DNA from: Climacteris rufus
Lineage: Eukaryota > Chordata > Aves > Passeriformes > Climacteridae
DNA: 64,000 nucleotides
NCBI GenBank assembly: GCA_013398175.1
Contig: VZRZ01001923.1
Coordinates: 778,053-842,052, forward strand
Reading direction: 5' to 3'
In this document: positions 1 to 14,060 of the stretch, piece after piece
Position numbering within the stretch: the first letter of the stretch is position 1
Layout: every line of letters begins with the position of its first letter
Made by a program: the position numbers and the translations under genes
The notes under the pieces: model-generated
Seen by the model: the letters and a program-made list of their open reading frames with translations, nothing else
Database searches by the model: none
What the model was told of the DNA's origin: nothing

Positions 1-113
1 AGGTCGTCCTCGTTCTCAGCCTCAAAGGGCGCGTGGCCGCACAGCATCTCGTACAGCAGCACTCCCATGGCCCACCAGTCCACATCAGGGCCATACAGCA
101 TCTCCTGCAGGAT
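1..113 (-). CDS. PRKCH: PRKCH exon (cut by window edge): kinase C-lobe
   Basis: The acceptor CTGTCCTGCAG precedes the exon at 114-115, and the exon runs off the left edge. The 113 visible bases give ILQEMLYGPDVDWWAMGVLL and then YEMLCGHAPFEAENEDD plus part of a Leu codon. This is the alpha-F region of the C-lobe; the Asp of VDWW is the conserved residue that organises the catalytic core. The wording LQEMLYGP and CGHAPFE matches eta rather than epsilon (LQELEYGP, AGQPPFE). The rest of the C-lobe and the phosphorylated tail lie outside the window. Confidence 0.96.
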   Translation of the reverse strand, partial: MLQEMLYGPDVDWWAMGVLLYEMLCGHAPFEAENEDD

Positions 114-1065
114 CTGCAGGACAGATGGGAAAGAAATATCAACCCTGAAGCTTTGTAAGCTGAGCAGAGGAGGAAAAAAAGGACTTGGAAACAGTAACAC
201 AAAAGTTCTTGCTATGTCCTAACAGCACTCTCCTCTAGGCTGGTGGATGTCCAGGAACATGAAGGTGATCTCACTCTGGGAACCTCCAGACCAGCACAAA
301 GGTACATCAGATGCATTAAACCAGGGGCTGAATTAGCTTGGCTGCTCACAGGGTCACCTGGGAAACAAGCCCTTAGAATGATGCTGGGGCTGAGCTGGAG
401 GAGAAGGGGCACTCCAGCAAAACTGGCTGAGCCTCAGAAGCAGCAGAGCAGCCACGTGTGTGAGCTGACATTGACTCCTCCTTGCCCCTGGGAAAAAAAT
501 ACTTACTTGGCTCCAGTAGCAGGGCTTTCAGCTTGAGAGGGGAAGGAGTGTGAGTGTGTGAGAATGGTGCAAACATCAACCACAGACAGAAATTCAATTG
601 TGTTGAAGGATGTGAAACCCTATCAGAACATCTGGCAGCATCTGGAGGGCAGCTGTTCCTTAAAGAGGTGTTTATTAATTTCGCAGTGAGATTGGGGAAT
701 GACAGGGAGTGCAAGGAGGTAGAAAGAGGAACAGAACAACGAAGGAGAATTCAATCTCCTTTCAAATCAAACTGGGACAGCATCTGTACGTGCCTCTCAA
801 TATTTCTGCAGCTGTATTTCCATTTTTCACCTCACATTTGTGAAAGAAAAATAAAGGATTATTGTGGTGCATACAGCAGCCTGACGACTCACTCATGCTT
901 TGCTTACACAACAGGCTGATAACACATCTAGGCAGAAACCTTGAGCTCAGCAATCAAATAAGGCATAGCCAAGGACAGCAGGGAGCACACTGCCTGTTCC
1001 AAAGCCAACCTACAGTTTTCACATTTGGGACCAAGTTTTCCTGACCACAGAAAGGTTTCCTGTAC
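114..1065 (-). other. PRKCH: PRKCH intron, 952 bases
   Basis: A GT-AG intron between the activation-loop exon and the alpha-F exon. I see no repeat family, RNA gene or second exon in it. The sense strand ends in a normal acceptor. Confidence 0.9.
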
Positions 1066-1204
1066 CTCTGGAGCGATGTAGTCTGGCGTGCCACAGAAGG
1101 TGGCTGTGGTGATGCCATCATGAATGCCCTCCTTGCACATTCCAAAGTCTGCCAGCTTGCAGTGCCCCTCGTAGTCCAGCAGAACGTTGTCCAGCTTCAA
1201 GTCC
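1066..1204 (-). CDS. PRKCH: PRKCH exon: catalytic loop, DFG and activation loop
   Basis: This 139-base exon follows acceptor CTTGTTGCAG and ends at donor GTACAG. One base completes the Arg codon, then 46 codons run from DLKLDNVLLD to DYIAPE. It holds the catalytic Asp (1201-1203), the metal-binding DFG (1141-1149) and the activation-loop Thr of ATFCGTP (1099-1101), which PDK1 phosphorylates in PKCs. The APE motif at the end anchors the activation segment. The variable tip reads KEGIHDGITT, where mammals have, from memory, KEGICNGVTT. Confidence 0.97.
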
Positions 1205-4200
1205 CTGCAACAAGAATTATTAAGAGTCACTATGTGCTTGGAGCAGCCCCACACAGCTGGAGGCACCATCCCAGGCCTCAGAAGCTCAACCTGCAACCTG
1301 GACAAGCCTCATCATCATAAAAAGATAAACAAAAGTCATGCAGGAGGGGTTTTCTTTTGCTCCATCTCTTACAAAAGGGAGGGAGGAACAAGCATCACTC
1401 TGCTGAACGGCATTTAATAGGGGCAGGTGCTGCAGGAGTTCACCCACATGGCTTTCCAAACACACCACAAGCCTGGCTGGCACGGCTCCTGCTCGTTAGC
1501 TCTGGGACTCACTGGAGCAGAGGTTGCCAGAGCTGTCAGATTGCGTAAGGATGTTATGATGCAGCAGAACGCTCCGCACGGGCAGCTCTGATTCAGCAAA
1601 GCTGCACTGGAGCAGACTCTGGAGCTGGGGAGCAGAGCAGGGCCTCTGCAGAGGGGCAGCACATCCCCCCTTCTCCTAAGGTGTGCGGGGGTTAAGTGCC
1701 AAACTTCCCTGTATCAGGGCAAGCCTGACTGACAAACCCCACTGGAGCATTACCCAAGCTGAGAAGAAAAGAAACTCCCTGCTGTCATCACACCCCATGA
1801 GCAGGGGGAATCTTTGGGCAGCACGGGAGGCCTCCATCATAAGCAAAGTCTTAAAGTCCTCCCAGCCTGTATCCATTCCAGCAGTGCACCAGTGTAAATA
1901 GTGAACATTTCTCACAGTGCTCATTGGAGTGGGTGCCTCCTTGTCACTGTCACAAGAGACCTGCAGCCCAACAAGCTGCAGAGGGATACATTTTCCAATA
2001 CGTCACCTCTTACAGACTGGGAGCTCCTCATCCAAAGCACGGCTGCCAAAATGACAGAGCCCTAACAAAGCTTATCAGCTTGCCTGACCTTGAGATTGCC
2101 CACGGGAACAGCCTGCAGCCAGAAGCACTGTCAGGAGCTCAACCAGAAAGCACGGGGTCATCTGCAGGCTGAGGCAACGCCTGCCTAAAAATACACCAGC
2201 TCATAGCACCTCCACTCCTCAGCTGCCAGACAAGCTCCAGGCACCACTGCAGATGCAGAAAGGAGCTCTGATGGGAGTTCTGTACAGCACAAACAGGTCA
2301 CAGTTCATTTTTTGAGCTGTCTCAGGTGTTGGTCAAACAGCTGCCCAGGGCCCTCGCGGCAGCCCTGTGGCAGGGGGTGGCCTAGACAAAGCCACCTTCA
2401 AAGTCATTCAATGGCCACATCAGGATCAAAAAACTAAATATATTTGAAGGTCTCAGGGTCCCTTCATGAAATCCCTGCAGGATCTTGATCCACTCTGCCC
2501 TCTGGTTGGACATCTATTTCCCTGGGAAGGGGGAGCAATAGGGAGGGTGGTAACGTAGGTTACCATATCAATATCCATATCAATACAAAAACCTATGGCT
2601 GAGCTGAAAGCTGAATCCAGCTTGATCCTGCTCATCCTCCATCTATGACACTGAAGTGAAAATCAAGGGGTTGATGGCTCTGTTGTGCACTGGCATTTCC
2701 ACAGCCCAAGGGACTCAACACAGCCCTCCCTCAACTACACTGTTGGAGTGGAAAGATCAAGGACACATTGTGTTAGACAATAAGAGCCACATCCTCTTCT
2801 AAGGAGATAAGCAAAAGTATTATTAGCCTCTCTTGAATGGATGGGAAAGCAAAAGACAGAAGTTTAGAAATTTGCCCATACCCCCAGAGACAAGACTGAA
2901 CACCAGCTTCCTGAATTCCAGCTCTGGATCTTAATCACAGGATCACACATCCTCTCTCTTCAACTTTAACACTGCTTGGCAATTTGAGCCAACAAAAAGC
3001 CTTCTGCAGTGCTGCTGCCCTTCCCAGCAGGCCCACGAGCCATCCCATGGCTACTGAAATTTGGATGCCAAGGAAAGTGCCCATGCCTTTCTCACGCTGC
3101 AGTGTTTGCTCTGGGTGGGATGCTCAGCAGGAGACACTTATTTTTTTTCCCTCCTGAGCATCACCAAATGATGGCTGAGGTGTGTGGTCAAAGGCTTGTC
3201 CTGGAAAGGCTTTAGGCGAGCACAGGGAGAGGTTTGTGCGTGGTCGCCCACGACAGCCCATCTGCAGCAGCAGTTTACAGCCAAAGCTCCTGTTGCTCTT
3301 CCCTGTGGTTCCTGGCAGAGCAAGGAAGCCCTCCAAGCATGAAGGCAGGCCTTGTTTTCAGGAATCTGCCATGGTGTGGTTGAAATGCACAGTTTATTCT
3401 TGGCTGGGGTTTAAATGCAGCAAACACCTTCCCAGTCCTGGGCAGTGCTGACTGTTGCGGTGTGCCCCTTAAAGGTACAACTGGAAGGGGAATTTTGGTG
3501 AACTCGCTTGGAGATCCCCCTAGCAAACCTCCCCTCACTCCCTGAAACATACATCACGTCCTGGCATGTTTTGGAAATACCTCAAAACACACCATCCTTA
3601 CATCTGAGCCAGCAGAAACACAGTCACATATATGGAGGAGCAGAGGCAAGAGACAGCTACGGGGCTGGGTCAGCACTGCCGACCACATCACCAGGCACAC
3701 TGCCACCTCCCAGCCTCTGCCCCACAGGACATGCTCCAGCACCCCCCAAAGCCCTGTCAGCTGCATGAAGCACCATGCCCATCACAGCTCTGAGATGGCA
3801 GGAGTCTGCAGGTGTGAGAGCGCTGCGCTGGCTGTGTCCTCCCAGAGAGCCTCCACCTGTGTGACTGCCACTCAGTCTAACCTGTCTGCCTCTCGCTGGG
3901 CAAGCACAGTTTTCACCACAGGAGGCAAAGCTCCAGCCCTTGGCTTCTCCACACTGCATATTAAAGCCATTAACAGTGCCTGTTGTCTCCTCCTGCAGCT
4001 GGGACACCGGCTCCTGCTGACTTCTGTCCAGCACTGTGAAACCCAACTCTCGCATTCTCTGTTTTCACATAACCTGCAGCGTGACGTTACCCTGGCTCTC
4101 ACTTGCTCAGGCCCTTGGCTACGTGCAGATCATTTCAGAAGAGGACCTCCCGTGACCACAGAAGGCTGGTCAACGCTCTCTGCTCAGCAAAGTGACAGGA

Positions 4201-7200
4201 GCTCATCCCACACGTCCCTCTCCGAGCAGGTCTCGTGGGCCAGCACAGTGGCAGGCTCAGCCACTGGCTTCTCTGGATCCTGCTCTCTCTGGCTGCCCCA
4301 TAAGATAATTCTCAGGGAAAGCTGTGGTTTGAACATTTTTCTCAAGCCATCCCAGCAGCTGTAAGCTCTGAACTCACTGCTTGAGGCTGACAGGTCTCCC
4401 CACGCATCGAGCCCTGTAAACCAGCACAGCCACATGAGAGGAAAAACACTGACAGTTCTCTGAGATTTACAAGGAGCTCTTCATTTTCACAGCAAGAATT
4501 CCGGGAAGCTGATGAAACTGGAAGCCATCCAGCTCAGAAAGGCCAAATCTGCCTCATTTCCTTAATACTTGCATTTTCCATTCAATATTTTTAGCAGTTC
4601 CATGAAGCAGTAACGGCACAGAGGTTTTCTGAGGCTGCATGTCTAAGGTCCGGCCGAGGTTCTGCCTTTCACTGGCAAACCTTCCCTGGAAAACAGGCTT
4701 CATCCTGACTCAGAAAAGGCTGTCTTTGTCCTCACCCTCAGCTATGGCACACCAGCTTAACGGCCTTGTTTAGTCTAGACCCAGAAGAAATGACAAAATG
4801 AGCTGCTTCAGCGTCACTCACTGGGAGAGGTGTTCTTTGCACATCTGCTGCTCGAGTTTGACATTCGCAAAAATCCCAGAATTACAATTGCAGATGATCT
4901 GGTCCTTTTCCGAAGCATCTGTCAAATGCAATTTCCCTGCACTGGGGAGTTTTGCCAGGGAATGTGTGCTACACACGTACCTGACAATTGCTCTACTTCA
5001 ACCATCTCACTCCTGATGTAGAAACTATATTTGAAAGGATGACATTTGGTTTTTTTTCCTTTGTTTTGGTTTTATCACCCTGTTGTCGTAAGGGCTGCAC
5101 ATGTAGTAAGGATCTTCAGAGGTATATGGGGGGCAGAAACTGGCTTCCTGCCTCTGTTCAAGGTTGCCAATCTCAAAGGTCCAGTTTAAAGCTCCTTAAA
5201 GCCTGGTGTTCCCATCTCAATGCAAATCATTCAGTCACAAAAGCTGTGGGTGCAGAGCAGTGGGAGCCAGCCACAAAGGTAGGTGTGACTAACATAGAGC
5301 TCCAGCCAAGTGGTTTTCACCAAATACACAACGAAAAACAAAATCCCCAAACCTGAAATTAGCAAAATGAGTAACTTTGGCATTTCTGAAGGGGAAAAAC
5401 TTTCCCTTTAGACACTCCCTGGAAACACTTTTGGGTGAGCAAATGTGCATTCAAATCCCTTTGCAAGCAGGGATGAGATTTTAATTTTTCTCCACCTCTT
5501 CTGCTGAAATCATTTTACTGCGTAGAAATACTGCAATCTCCATCATGATGGAGAAAAATGTGTTTCTGTTGCCTGCTCTGGTAGCCAAAGCAATACACAT
5601 TCCCAACTCCTGCTCCAGTGACATTGTAATTATTTTTTTTTTTGCAAAATGAAGCAACTTCAACAGAGGAGAATGAAAGATGTACAACTTGCAGAATAGC
5701 ACAGTTGGTAAGGTACTCAAGGAAGAAGAGAGATTTTTCAAGTTGGAGGCCTTCTTCAAATACAGTGGACAGCAGATTTAAACCCATACTTTGATTAAAT
5801 AAGGAAAAGAAGATGAAGGTCTCAGTTTTATGTAAATCCCTAAATACTCACATGAAGCTGATACTGTTTCCCATTTTCCTTTGCATTCATTAGGAACATC
5901 CAAACTAAAGTATTTTATTTTACCTGAAACCAGCACACTCTTGACTTGCAAAAAAATATTATTGCTTTAAAAAAGCCTCAACATTCATTTTGGGCCCACA
6001 AATTCTGAAATGATTTTCTATCTTTCTTTCCATACCAAATTTCAGAGACTCAATTATGAAACTCAGAGAAAATAATAATTTTCATGGATCTATTCCCACC
6101 AGCTTTAGACTAGGGACTTCCACATTTTGTCCCCAAGATTTTATACCACTTTGGGAATTAAGGCTATTTCTGCTTTATGACTTGGTTTGTAGAGATCTCA
6201 CTTATAAATTCCTTCACAGAAAATGGTTCACATCTCCCACATTTTCCTAGTAACAGCCAAACACTATTTATTTTTTCAAGTCAATTAAGTTTTTATATCC
6301 AGAAACTCCTATTCTCACAGCCTCAAGGAAGAGTTAAGCATATGTCCTAGGCAGTGGTAAAGCTGAGCAGTAAATACAGGCTGAAGCTGACACCTGCCAC
6401 ACATTCTACCAGAGCTAAGACATAAAAAGCCAGGCTGAGCTGCTGGTATTTGCTTAGGTGCATCTTTAGGGTAGGAGGCAACACTGAAACCCCAAATGAA
6501 ACATCAGGTTACTGGCCTTTGAAAAAAAGAAGCCACAAAGCAGAGATCAGAAAAAAAAAGTTGCACCAAGCTGGAGAAAAACAGTTGAAATCCTGAGTTT
6601 TGCTGTAAAATAAAAGCACAAGGTGTCGCTCCCTTCCAGCCTCAGAAGCTTCATCTAATTTGTTTCCTTTTATATTTTAAAGGGGGAAATTAGCACAGCT
6701 GGAGAAACCCCCCATGCTTGCATTGCCCTCATGGGCATGGCACCAAGGGAAGAACCAAGGTAGGACAGTGCTGTTACCCAGCAGATAACCAGTGTTTGGG
6801 CATTCACACACACCACTGAGTGGGGATGGCAGGCTGAGATGGAAAACACTGCTTTATGCACCTACAGCTTCCCAGCACAATCCCTAAAATCCCATGGGAT
6901 TTAGTCTGTGAGCCCCATCCTTCCCAGCACTGCACGAAGTAACATCGAAACACAGCACAGGGACTGCAAAACAGAACTTCAGCTCTTTGTTTCCTTGCAA
7001 AACATTCCTTTGGGTAAAGAAAACATTTCTTCTGGTTTCCAAACAACCTCTGAGGTGCAAACCCACCCTGACCACTGTCAGTCACACAGACAGCCTGGCT
7101 GCAGCAGACTGCAACCTGCAGTGCAGTGTAACAGGGCAGAAATGAGGGGATGATCTCTCCAGATATTTGTAATTCATAATTACCAGAAAGCAGGAATGAA

Positions 7201-10200
7201 ACACAGCAAGTGCCCTTCTTCACTGGCCTAAAAGCCAGAAGTTGTTTTCAAAAGCTGACCATACTTAAGTGTTCAGGGACTGTAAATACAGCCACCACGG
7301 CTCCACGCTGACCTTCTCATTTCTCACAAACAAAGCAATAGCAGAAATGTGATATAATGATTCAAGGATCCAACTCAGACTCAGGATAAGTGGTGCAAGT
7401 AAGTGAAACTCCACTCAAAATCCACTCATTGCTAGGCCATTGAACAGGAGACAGCTGCCTGTCCTTGCTGGCTGCTTTGGGCAGCCGTGGCAGGCAGAGG
7501 AGGCTCGTGGGGAAGGTGGGTCCCACAGGCACCTCAGCACCTGAGCAGTGCTCCAGCACCATTCCCGGGCATTTTACAGCCTCACCCCAGCACAGCACAC
7601 CCTACAGGTTCCTCAGAGAGCTGGGGAGGGGAATGTGGCAGAATAAAAAAAGAGCCTCCTGGCTTGTCTCTGCTTCACCCAACCCGCCCTGCTGGCACAC
7701 AAAGCCTTTGGAAATGCTCTGCACACACGGGTTGGGATAAAGGCGTGATGGATTACGGACACAGCCTCCAAAAGCAGGCTCCACCTCTCTTGCAACACAA
7801 GATGTTACAGACTGATGCAATATGGACTCGAGCCTGGGGTCAGACACAACACTAGAACACTGAAAACTCTCACCACAGCACAGGGTCAGGGAGTGCCCCG
7901 AGGGCAAGGTCAGGGGTGTGTGAATTAGTGCAGGACAGATCCTCACACCTGCATCTGTACTCTTCAGGATGTCCAAAGGCACTTGGTATCAGTCTTGCAC
8001 ACTCACTGGCATAAGTCTGATTAAACTTTAAAATATATTCTTGCTCTGTTGCTCGGGCCTCAACTAAACCCAGACTGGCAAGCACTGTATCCACAAGTGC
8101 TGTTACTGCATTTTAATCCTAAAGTCAAACAGCCCTTCAAGCACAAGGACAAGTTTCTGCAAGCAATCTGCCTGCATTAAGGCAGCACCATGGGGTTTTT
8201 GGCAGAGATGAGCTGGAACCCAGGGGCTGCTGGCTGCCCATCTGCCTGACCCCTTCCTGCCAGTGAGGGCTCCCTGGGAGCAGTTCCCCAGCCCACATCA
8301 GAGCACTGGCCCTCTCCTGGCAAACCCCAGGCTGCTGCTCCAAAGACAAAGCAATGCCCAAGGCACTGACTTCTCTTACTGCACAGGAGATGGCATTGCC
8401 TGGGATCCAAGACCTCTGTGAGGGTTTGAAGCACCAGCACTCCCACCTACCCTCCCTCTGGGCACTTCAGAAGAGCGCTGGTGGAAGCTTAACACAGTTA
8501 CTCAGAGGATTTCATTGCTGCTGAGATGAGCAGGCATGATTCATCCTCCAGTTAAAACAAGAGTGGTAGGCTCAAGTGTACAGGCAGAGACTCAAAAGCC
8601 CTGGGCACACCACAACAGATAGTCACCAAGCCTCCCCCATGTCGGTGGGTCTGAACCCCTGGCACAGATCCAGTGGGACCTCACGCGTGTCCTGAGTCCC
8701 TCTGGGGTCAGGCACACCTACAAGCTTCCCTTTATTACACACAGGGCAGCTGTAAGAGAGCTGATGACAGTGTCCATAGGCAGCTTTACAAGGGCAAAAA
8801 GACACCCTTGTGAAATGGGGCAGCCACGAGCCAGAGCCATTACTGGTGAAGCACAGACGCGCTGAGGCTGCCACACTGCAGTAATCCCAAAGATGGCACC
8901 ATCCCTGTATGTTTATATGCTCAAATTGCTGTGTGTACATTTTTTATAGGTACTTACATATAATCTATTTAGTATTTGCTGCACTTTTATGTGGGGACTC
9001 TAATCAGGCAAGAGGAGCCACACTTGAGGTATCTCCCTGAATCCCAGAGCAAATGCCCTCCCAATTACTGCAGGAAGGGGAGAGGTGGACAGGAAAAGGC
9101 TTCGTGTCCAGGTTTTGGTATGCAGGCCACGCATTCCCTCTCTGGATGAGCTGCCAGCCTAGTCCTGTGATAGACTCCTCAGTCCCAGTGGGCAGCAACA
9201 CTGGAATCTGCTGGCCCTGAAACATTACTTGCTGAGCTGCTCCCAACAGAGCTCCTATTTTACCGTTGCCAGAAAAAGAAGGAAAAAGGGAAAAAAAGAA
9301 CACAAACCCAACCACAATGCTTCTTTCTGTGCATCCCATTGCCTGAAGTCTTCAGAGGAGGCACACAACAGACTGGAGACCCAAATGGATGAACAAGAAT
9401 CAGGTGACTGAGGGTGCCAGGAGAGGTTAAAAAGCAAAAGCCTGTTGAGTCACTTTGACAAAAACAGATGGATGTTGATTCAAAGCCTGATATAGAAATT
9501 AAAATGAAATCTGGTTTGTGCCCGCAGCACAACGTGGTCTCAATGCTGCAAGATGGAGTGAGAGTTATCCAAGTTGAGTCAGCACCGACTGCCCACAGCC
9601 CACCACAGAGCTGCTGAAGGCCTGTCCCAGCTCCAAGATGTCCTGGTAGGATCAAGGTTGGACTGTGCTGCTGAAAAGGCTCCTCCTTCCACCGGCACAC
9701 AGTGACAGGTCCCCATTTCACCACTGTGTGCCACTAAGCCTGCCCTGGGGGAACGACACAGTACCCACCCCAAAGCAACTCTCCTGCTCACCTCACAGCT
9801 GCCATGGCATCCAAAATCCCCACACACCGGTCTTAGGAGGAGTATTTCACTCACAGAAATATAAAAGAAAATAAAAATATAAATAAAGGTGTCCCTATCC
9901 AATAGGATGATATGTGCAGAGTGCCTCTGGCAATGGCTTGGGCAGCAAACCAGCCTGTGCTGGTAGTGGCAATGCCAGCAGGGCTCTGTTGGAAGGACAC
10001 TCCTGCCTGGAACCTGTATGTCTAGTCAGACAGACTTCTCCACGTTCATCTGATACAGCTGAGATTCCTTTACTCTGGGCCTGACTCTGAATCCAGGGAA
10101 ATCAGTGGAAGAAATTCCTGTCAAGTTCACTTGATTTTGAAATGGGTCCTGAGGAAAAAAAAAATTACTTAACCTTATTAAGGCTCTGAATTACAGATCC

Positions 10201-12959
10201 AGATTTATAAAGCTAAGGCTATAGGTGCTAATCTCCTTTCTATAATGGAATAAACAAAGCTGAAGGCAGAAGTACTGTATTTTTAGACAGGATTTTTAAA
10301 AGCACCTTGCTTTGGCCTGTGGATTTCCACTGCCAAACTTACTATTAACTTTTGAAGGAGCATCCGTGCTGGCCCAGCATGTGTGCTTTTGAAAATCTCA
10401 CCATCTGCACTGAATTTTTATGCAGAGCAAAAGAACAGTCTCTCTGCTAGTGACACATTGTGGGCACGAAGCACACAGGCATCCCAGTACTGCACAGGAG
10501 GGGGTACTGCCTGGTTCCTCTTGGAACAAAGTTTGAATGTATTTCCTAGGAAATGCTGTCTTGAGACTTGTTTCTTAAAAAAACAAACTGACACCATCAC
10601 TGATATAACTGGCTCTTTTTTGTCTAAGACTCCAGGGAACCTGCGGGCAAACAAAGTGCTTTCCTGACTGCTCTGATCTCCCTGCTTTTGGCCACAACAA
10701 TCACTTAAATATAAGATGGAAGAGGTATTTGCAGGAGCCTAGCAGATGGGTCATTACCCCAAGATTTAGTTTCTCATTTCATGTGAATTACTGTTGTTAT
10801 GCACTCATTACAGGTGATTCACCCAGGGCTGTGTGAAGCCCAAGGATCCTGGATAAGCAGGGCAAAGCCAGGTGGAATTCCTGGCTGGGCAAGCCGAGCT
10901 CTGCAGTCCCGTTCTGACTCCTCCCAGCTGCCTGCATGCAGGAACCACAGACACTGACCTCTGTGCCAGGCCAATGGGGACACACCAGATCCCATGTGTC
11001 ACCCCAAATGCCATCCAGCATCAAACAGACCCCAAACTGCCCATGAACAATGTTGGCTGGCATTGTCCCCACGTCACATCAGGTACTTAACCCATGGGTC
11101 TCATTGGTCCAGGCTCCAGGGAGACAAATGCTTTCCCAAGCCACTTCAGCCCCTCTAAAATTTGACTCAGCAGCTGACAAAGCTGCCAAAGTTCCCAAAT
11201 TAGGTGCCTTAGGTGGTTGCCTGATTGCAAGCAAAGCAGAAGAGGAGGAGTCAAGTGATGCTCACCTGACATGGCTACCAGGCACAAGGAGCTGCCAACT
11301 CCCTTGTTCTTGTTATATATGAAAAAAATTAGAAAATGAACATAAGCACTGTTCCCACTGACCCCATCCAGAAAAAGAATAGAAATGGGACAGGAATGAG
11401 GAACTGTCTTTATACTGCTCAGTCCTTGAGTTTTTAGTAAATCCAGTCCCTACAAGTCCCTTTGGCCTCTGCAACGCATGACCATGGAGAAGGACACCCT
11501 GGGCACTGTGTGTCTGGCTACCTGGGAATATGCCACTTGGCATACTCAAATTTTACTATTTTAGCTGTAGAAGATCAGAAGCTGTCAGGTCCCTCTTGCT
11601 TACACAGGCTTTGGCTATGTGTTTTGATTATAAATCACTCTGGTCAGGAAAAAGACACCACAAATCTCCACTGAAACTTATTTCTAGTCTAGGGAAAAAA
11701 GAAACATCAGGCAAAAATCTTGGTGCCTCTTGCTGAGGTACCACATCAGATCAAAACTCAGAATTACAGATTTTCTATCTAGACCTCCTACGTTTACACA
11801 GGCCAGAATTGCACAACAATACACATTTTCTATCACCATACCAAAGTAAGTCAACTTGAAGGCAAGATAATTTTCAAAAAACTCCTTGTCTGCGCTCCCT
11901 AAAGGTACACCCAGGTGACATCTAAAGTGCATTGGTTTTTAGCTCATGTCCTCATCAAAATTTAGCACTGTCCACCTACAAGGCTATATTTTTATTTTGT
12001 GGCAAGAAAGCAGTTCTTAATGTTATTGACAATTCCAGTGGGTTCAGCCATCAAGTACTTCAAACTCATCTACACAGTCAAGTACCGCTGCTCTCAGACT
12101 GGACTGTTGTTCTCAGATACTCTCCTATGAATAAATAATTGATTGAGGACTAATGGAAGACCATGGAGGTTCAGGGAAAGCAGAATTACTCTACCGTCCT
12201 GAGAAAAAGGAATAAAAAGGGCATTATTTTAATACTAACATGCTGAAATGCATCACCCATAATAGACACATTAAAGCTAATGAACCCCTGGAACTTCTGT
12301 AGATGGATTTGCAGACACAGAGCAATAGATGACCTGTGTTCTCCCTGCACTTTGGGGACATCATTTGTGAGTGGTTTACCTGTCCTCCATCTCTGTTCTC
12401 AAGCAGACTCCACAGTGCTTTACCTCAGAGGTGGTTTGCAGGATTTTGCAGGCAATCTTTATGGTTTTGCAGGAGGAATGGTGTCACGGTACATGAAATG
12501 ACCCTGTGGTTCTGAGAGCAGAGGATGCTCTGTGGGGGACGGTGGCATGGGGGCTGCAGACCTAACAGGAAAGCAAGCACACCATGACAGAGCAGCTGCT
12601 TTCCCATCAGGGTCACATCCAAGGGCATTTGGAATCAGCTTTTAAACACTGGGTTTTCACTTCCCACCTCACATTCTCCCTGTGGTGACTTGGGAAGCAC
12701 AAACACAAACCCATCTTCAGCCAATCCCTTAACTTTGCGCTGCAGGTTTGGAATCCCTGAGTTTCCCTTGCACACTCCTATGTCTCCACAGCCACCTGCA
12801 ACTCAACCCTTGGGCGTTTGGTTTGCTGCCCCCACCCCAAGCGCTGGCTGTCACTCCCCTGGCACAGCCAGCAGCCATCACCACGGCTGGAATGACTCAA
12901 AGCAGAGAACACCCAGCCAGATGACAATGTTTATCAACAGCCTTTCACCCCTGCACAGC

Positions 12960-13300
12960 AACCAAGGCGGCCGTGCCCAGGCACAGAGCGGGAGCAGCCG
13001 ACACCCAGGGTGATGCTGGGATGCGCCAGGCCCTGCCCCAGCGCTGATCCAAGCTGCAGGGATCAGGCAGGAACGCTTCTCCCGCACATCCCCGGACGAG
13101 CCTGCCTGGCAGATTTCTTTGCCAAGTGTCTCTCCAGCCTGGCTTTCCATCCCGAGGAGAAGCACGGCACAGCCCTCCGGCCCTGGTGCCCACACGGCAC
13201 CTTCATACCACAGGAGTCAGAGCCGCGGCGCTGGTGACACATGGCTCAAACACGCGCTGAGCTGCTCCTAATCCCGGCAGCCCAGCGAGCAGAGCTCCCC
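12960..13300. promoter_or_regulatory. Intronic CpG-rich patch, possible enhancer or cryptic promoter
   Basis: By eye there are about 21 CpG sites in 340 bases (for example GAGCCGCGGCGCTGG and CCCCGGACGAGC), with GC content near 60 percent, whereas the surrounding intron is CpG-poor. This roughly meets the usual CpG-island rules. No TATA box or initiator was identified. It could also be unmethylated intronic sequence with no promoter activity. Confidence 0.4.
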
Positions 13301-13862
13301 TCTGTCCTCAGCTGCCCTTTTCTGGGCAGCTGCAGCTTTTCCTGGCACCTGACTAGAAACCCTGTGGCTTATACCTCATGTGCATGAGGTAAAACACGGA
13401 TTTGGGCTTAAAGCCTTGCTGCATCTTGAAAGGGAATTGTTTGCGTTTAGCACTGTAAGGTGCCACCAGAGCACCTTCAGTTTTTTAGAACCTAGAGACA
13501 GCAAGGTCCCTTTTTCTGGCGATTTAAGCCTCCTCCTCCAGCAGCATGGCCACACTGCTCTCCAACCTGAACCTGCCATTTCATACCACCCGTGCTTTTC
13601 AGGGCAGTGAGAGTGCTGCATGCCTGGCAGGCAGTGCCCTGCAGGGAGCTGCAGCGATGGAGGGGAAATCCAGTGCTTCCCCACGCCCTACAAAAACCTC
13701 AGAGGCAAGAGGAAGGCCCTGTGTGTGGCACAGCTGCAGGCTTTGCCCTCGGCAGAGGACAGCACTCCACGTTACTCATGTTACAAGCAGTTACAGGAAT
13801 CATTTCCCGAGTGGCTCTGGCCAAGCTCCACCACCACAGGACTTCAGGGAATTACAGAACCG

Positions 13863-14060
13863 AATCATAGAATGGTTGGAGTTGGAAGTGACCTTAAAGA
13901 CCATCTCTTTCCAACCTCCATGCCATGGGTAGGGACACTTTCCACCAGACCAGGTTGCTCGAAGCCCCATCCAGCCTGACCTGGAACACTTCCAGGGATG
14001 GAAGGGGCATCCACAGCTTCTGTGGGCAACCTGTTCAGGTGGCAGTCTCAGTGACTTCAG
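13863..14060 (-). mobile_element. CR1 LINE 3' fragment
   Basis: The plus strand starts with AATCATAGAATGGTTGGAGT and continues with CCATGCCATGGGTAGGGACA, the reverse complement of the avian CR1 3' end. The element is therefore on the minus strand, in the same sense as PRKCH, and is 5'-truncated as usual for CR1. It is diverged and lacks coding capacity. Confidence 0.88.

Noticed and set aside
3765..4364. Plus-strand open frame of 199 codons
   Set aside because: The longest open frame in the window, but with about 6000 frames expected in 64 kb on both strands, one of this size is expected about half the time by chance. No domain, no splice or promoter signal, lies in a PRKCH intron.
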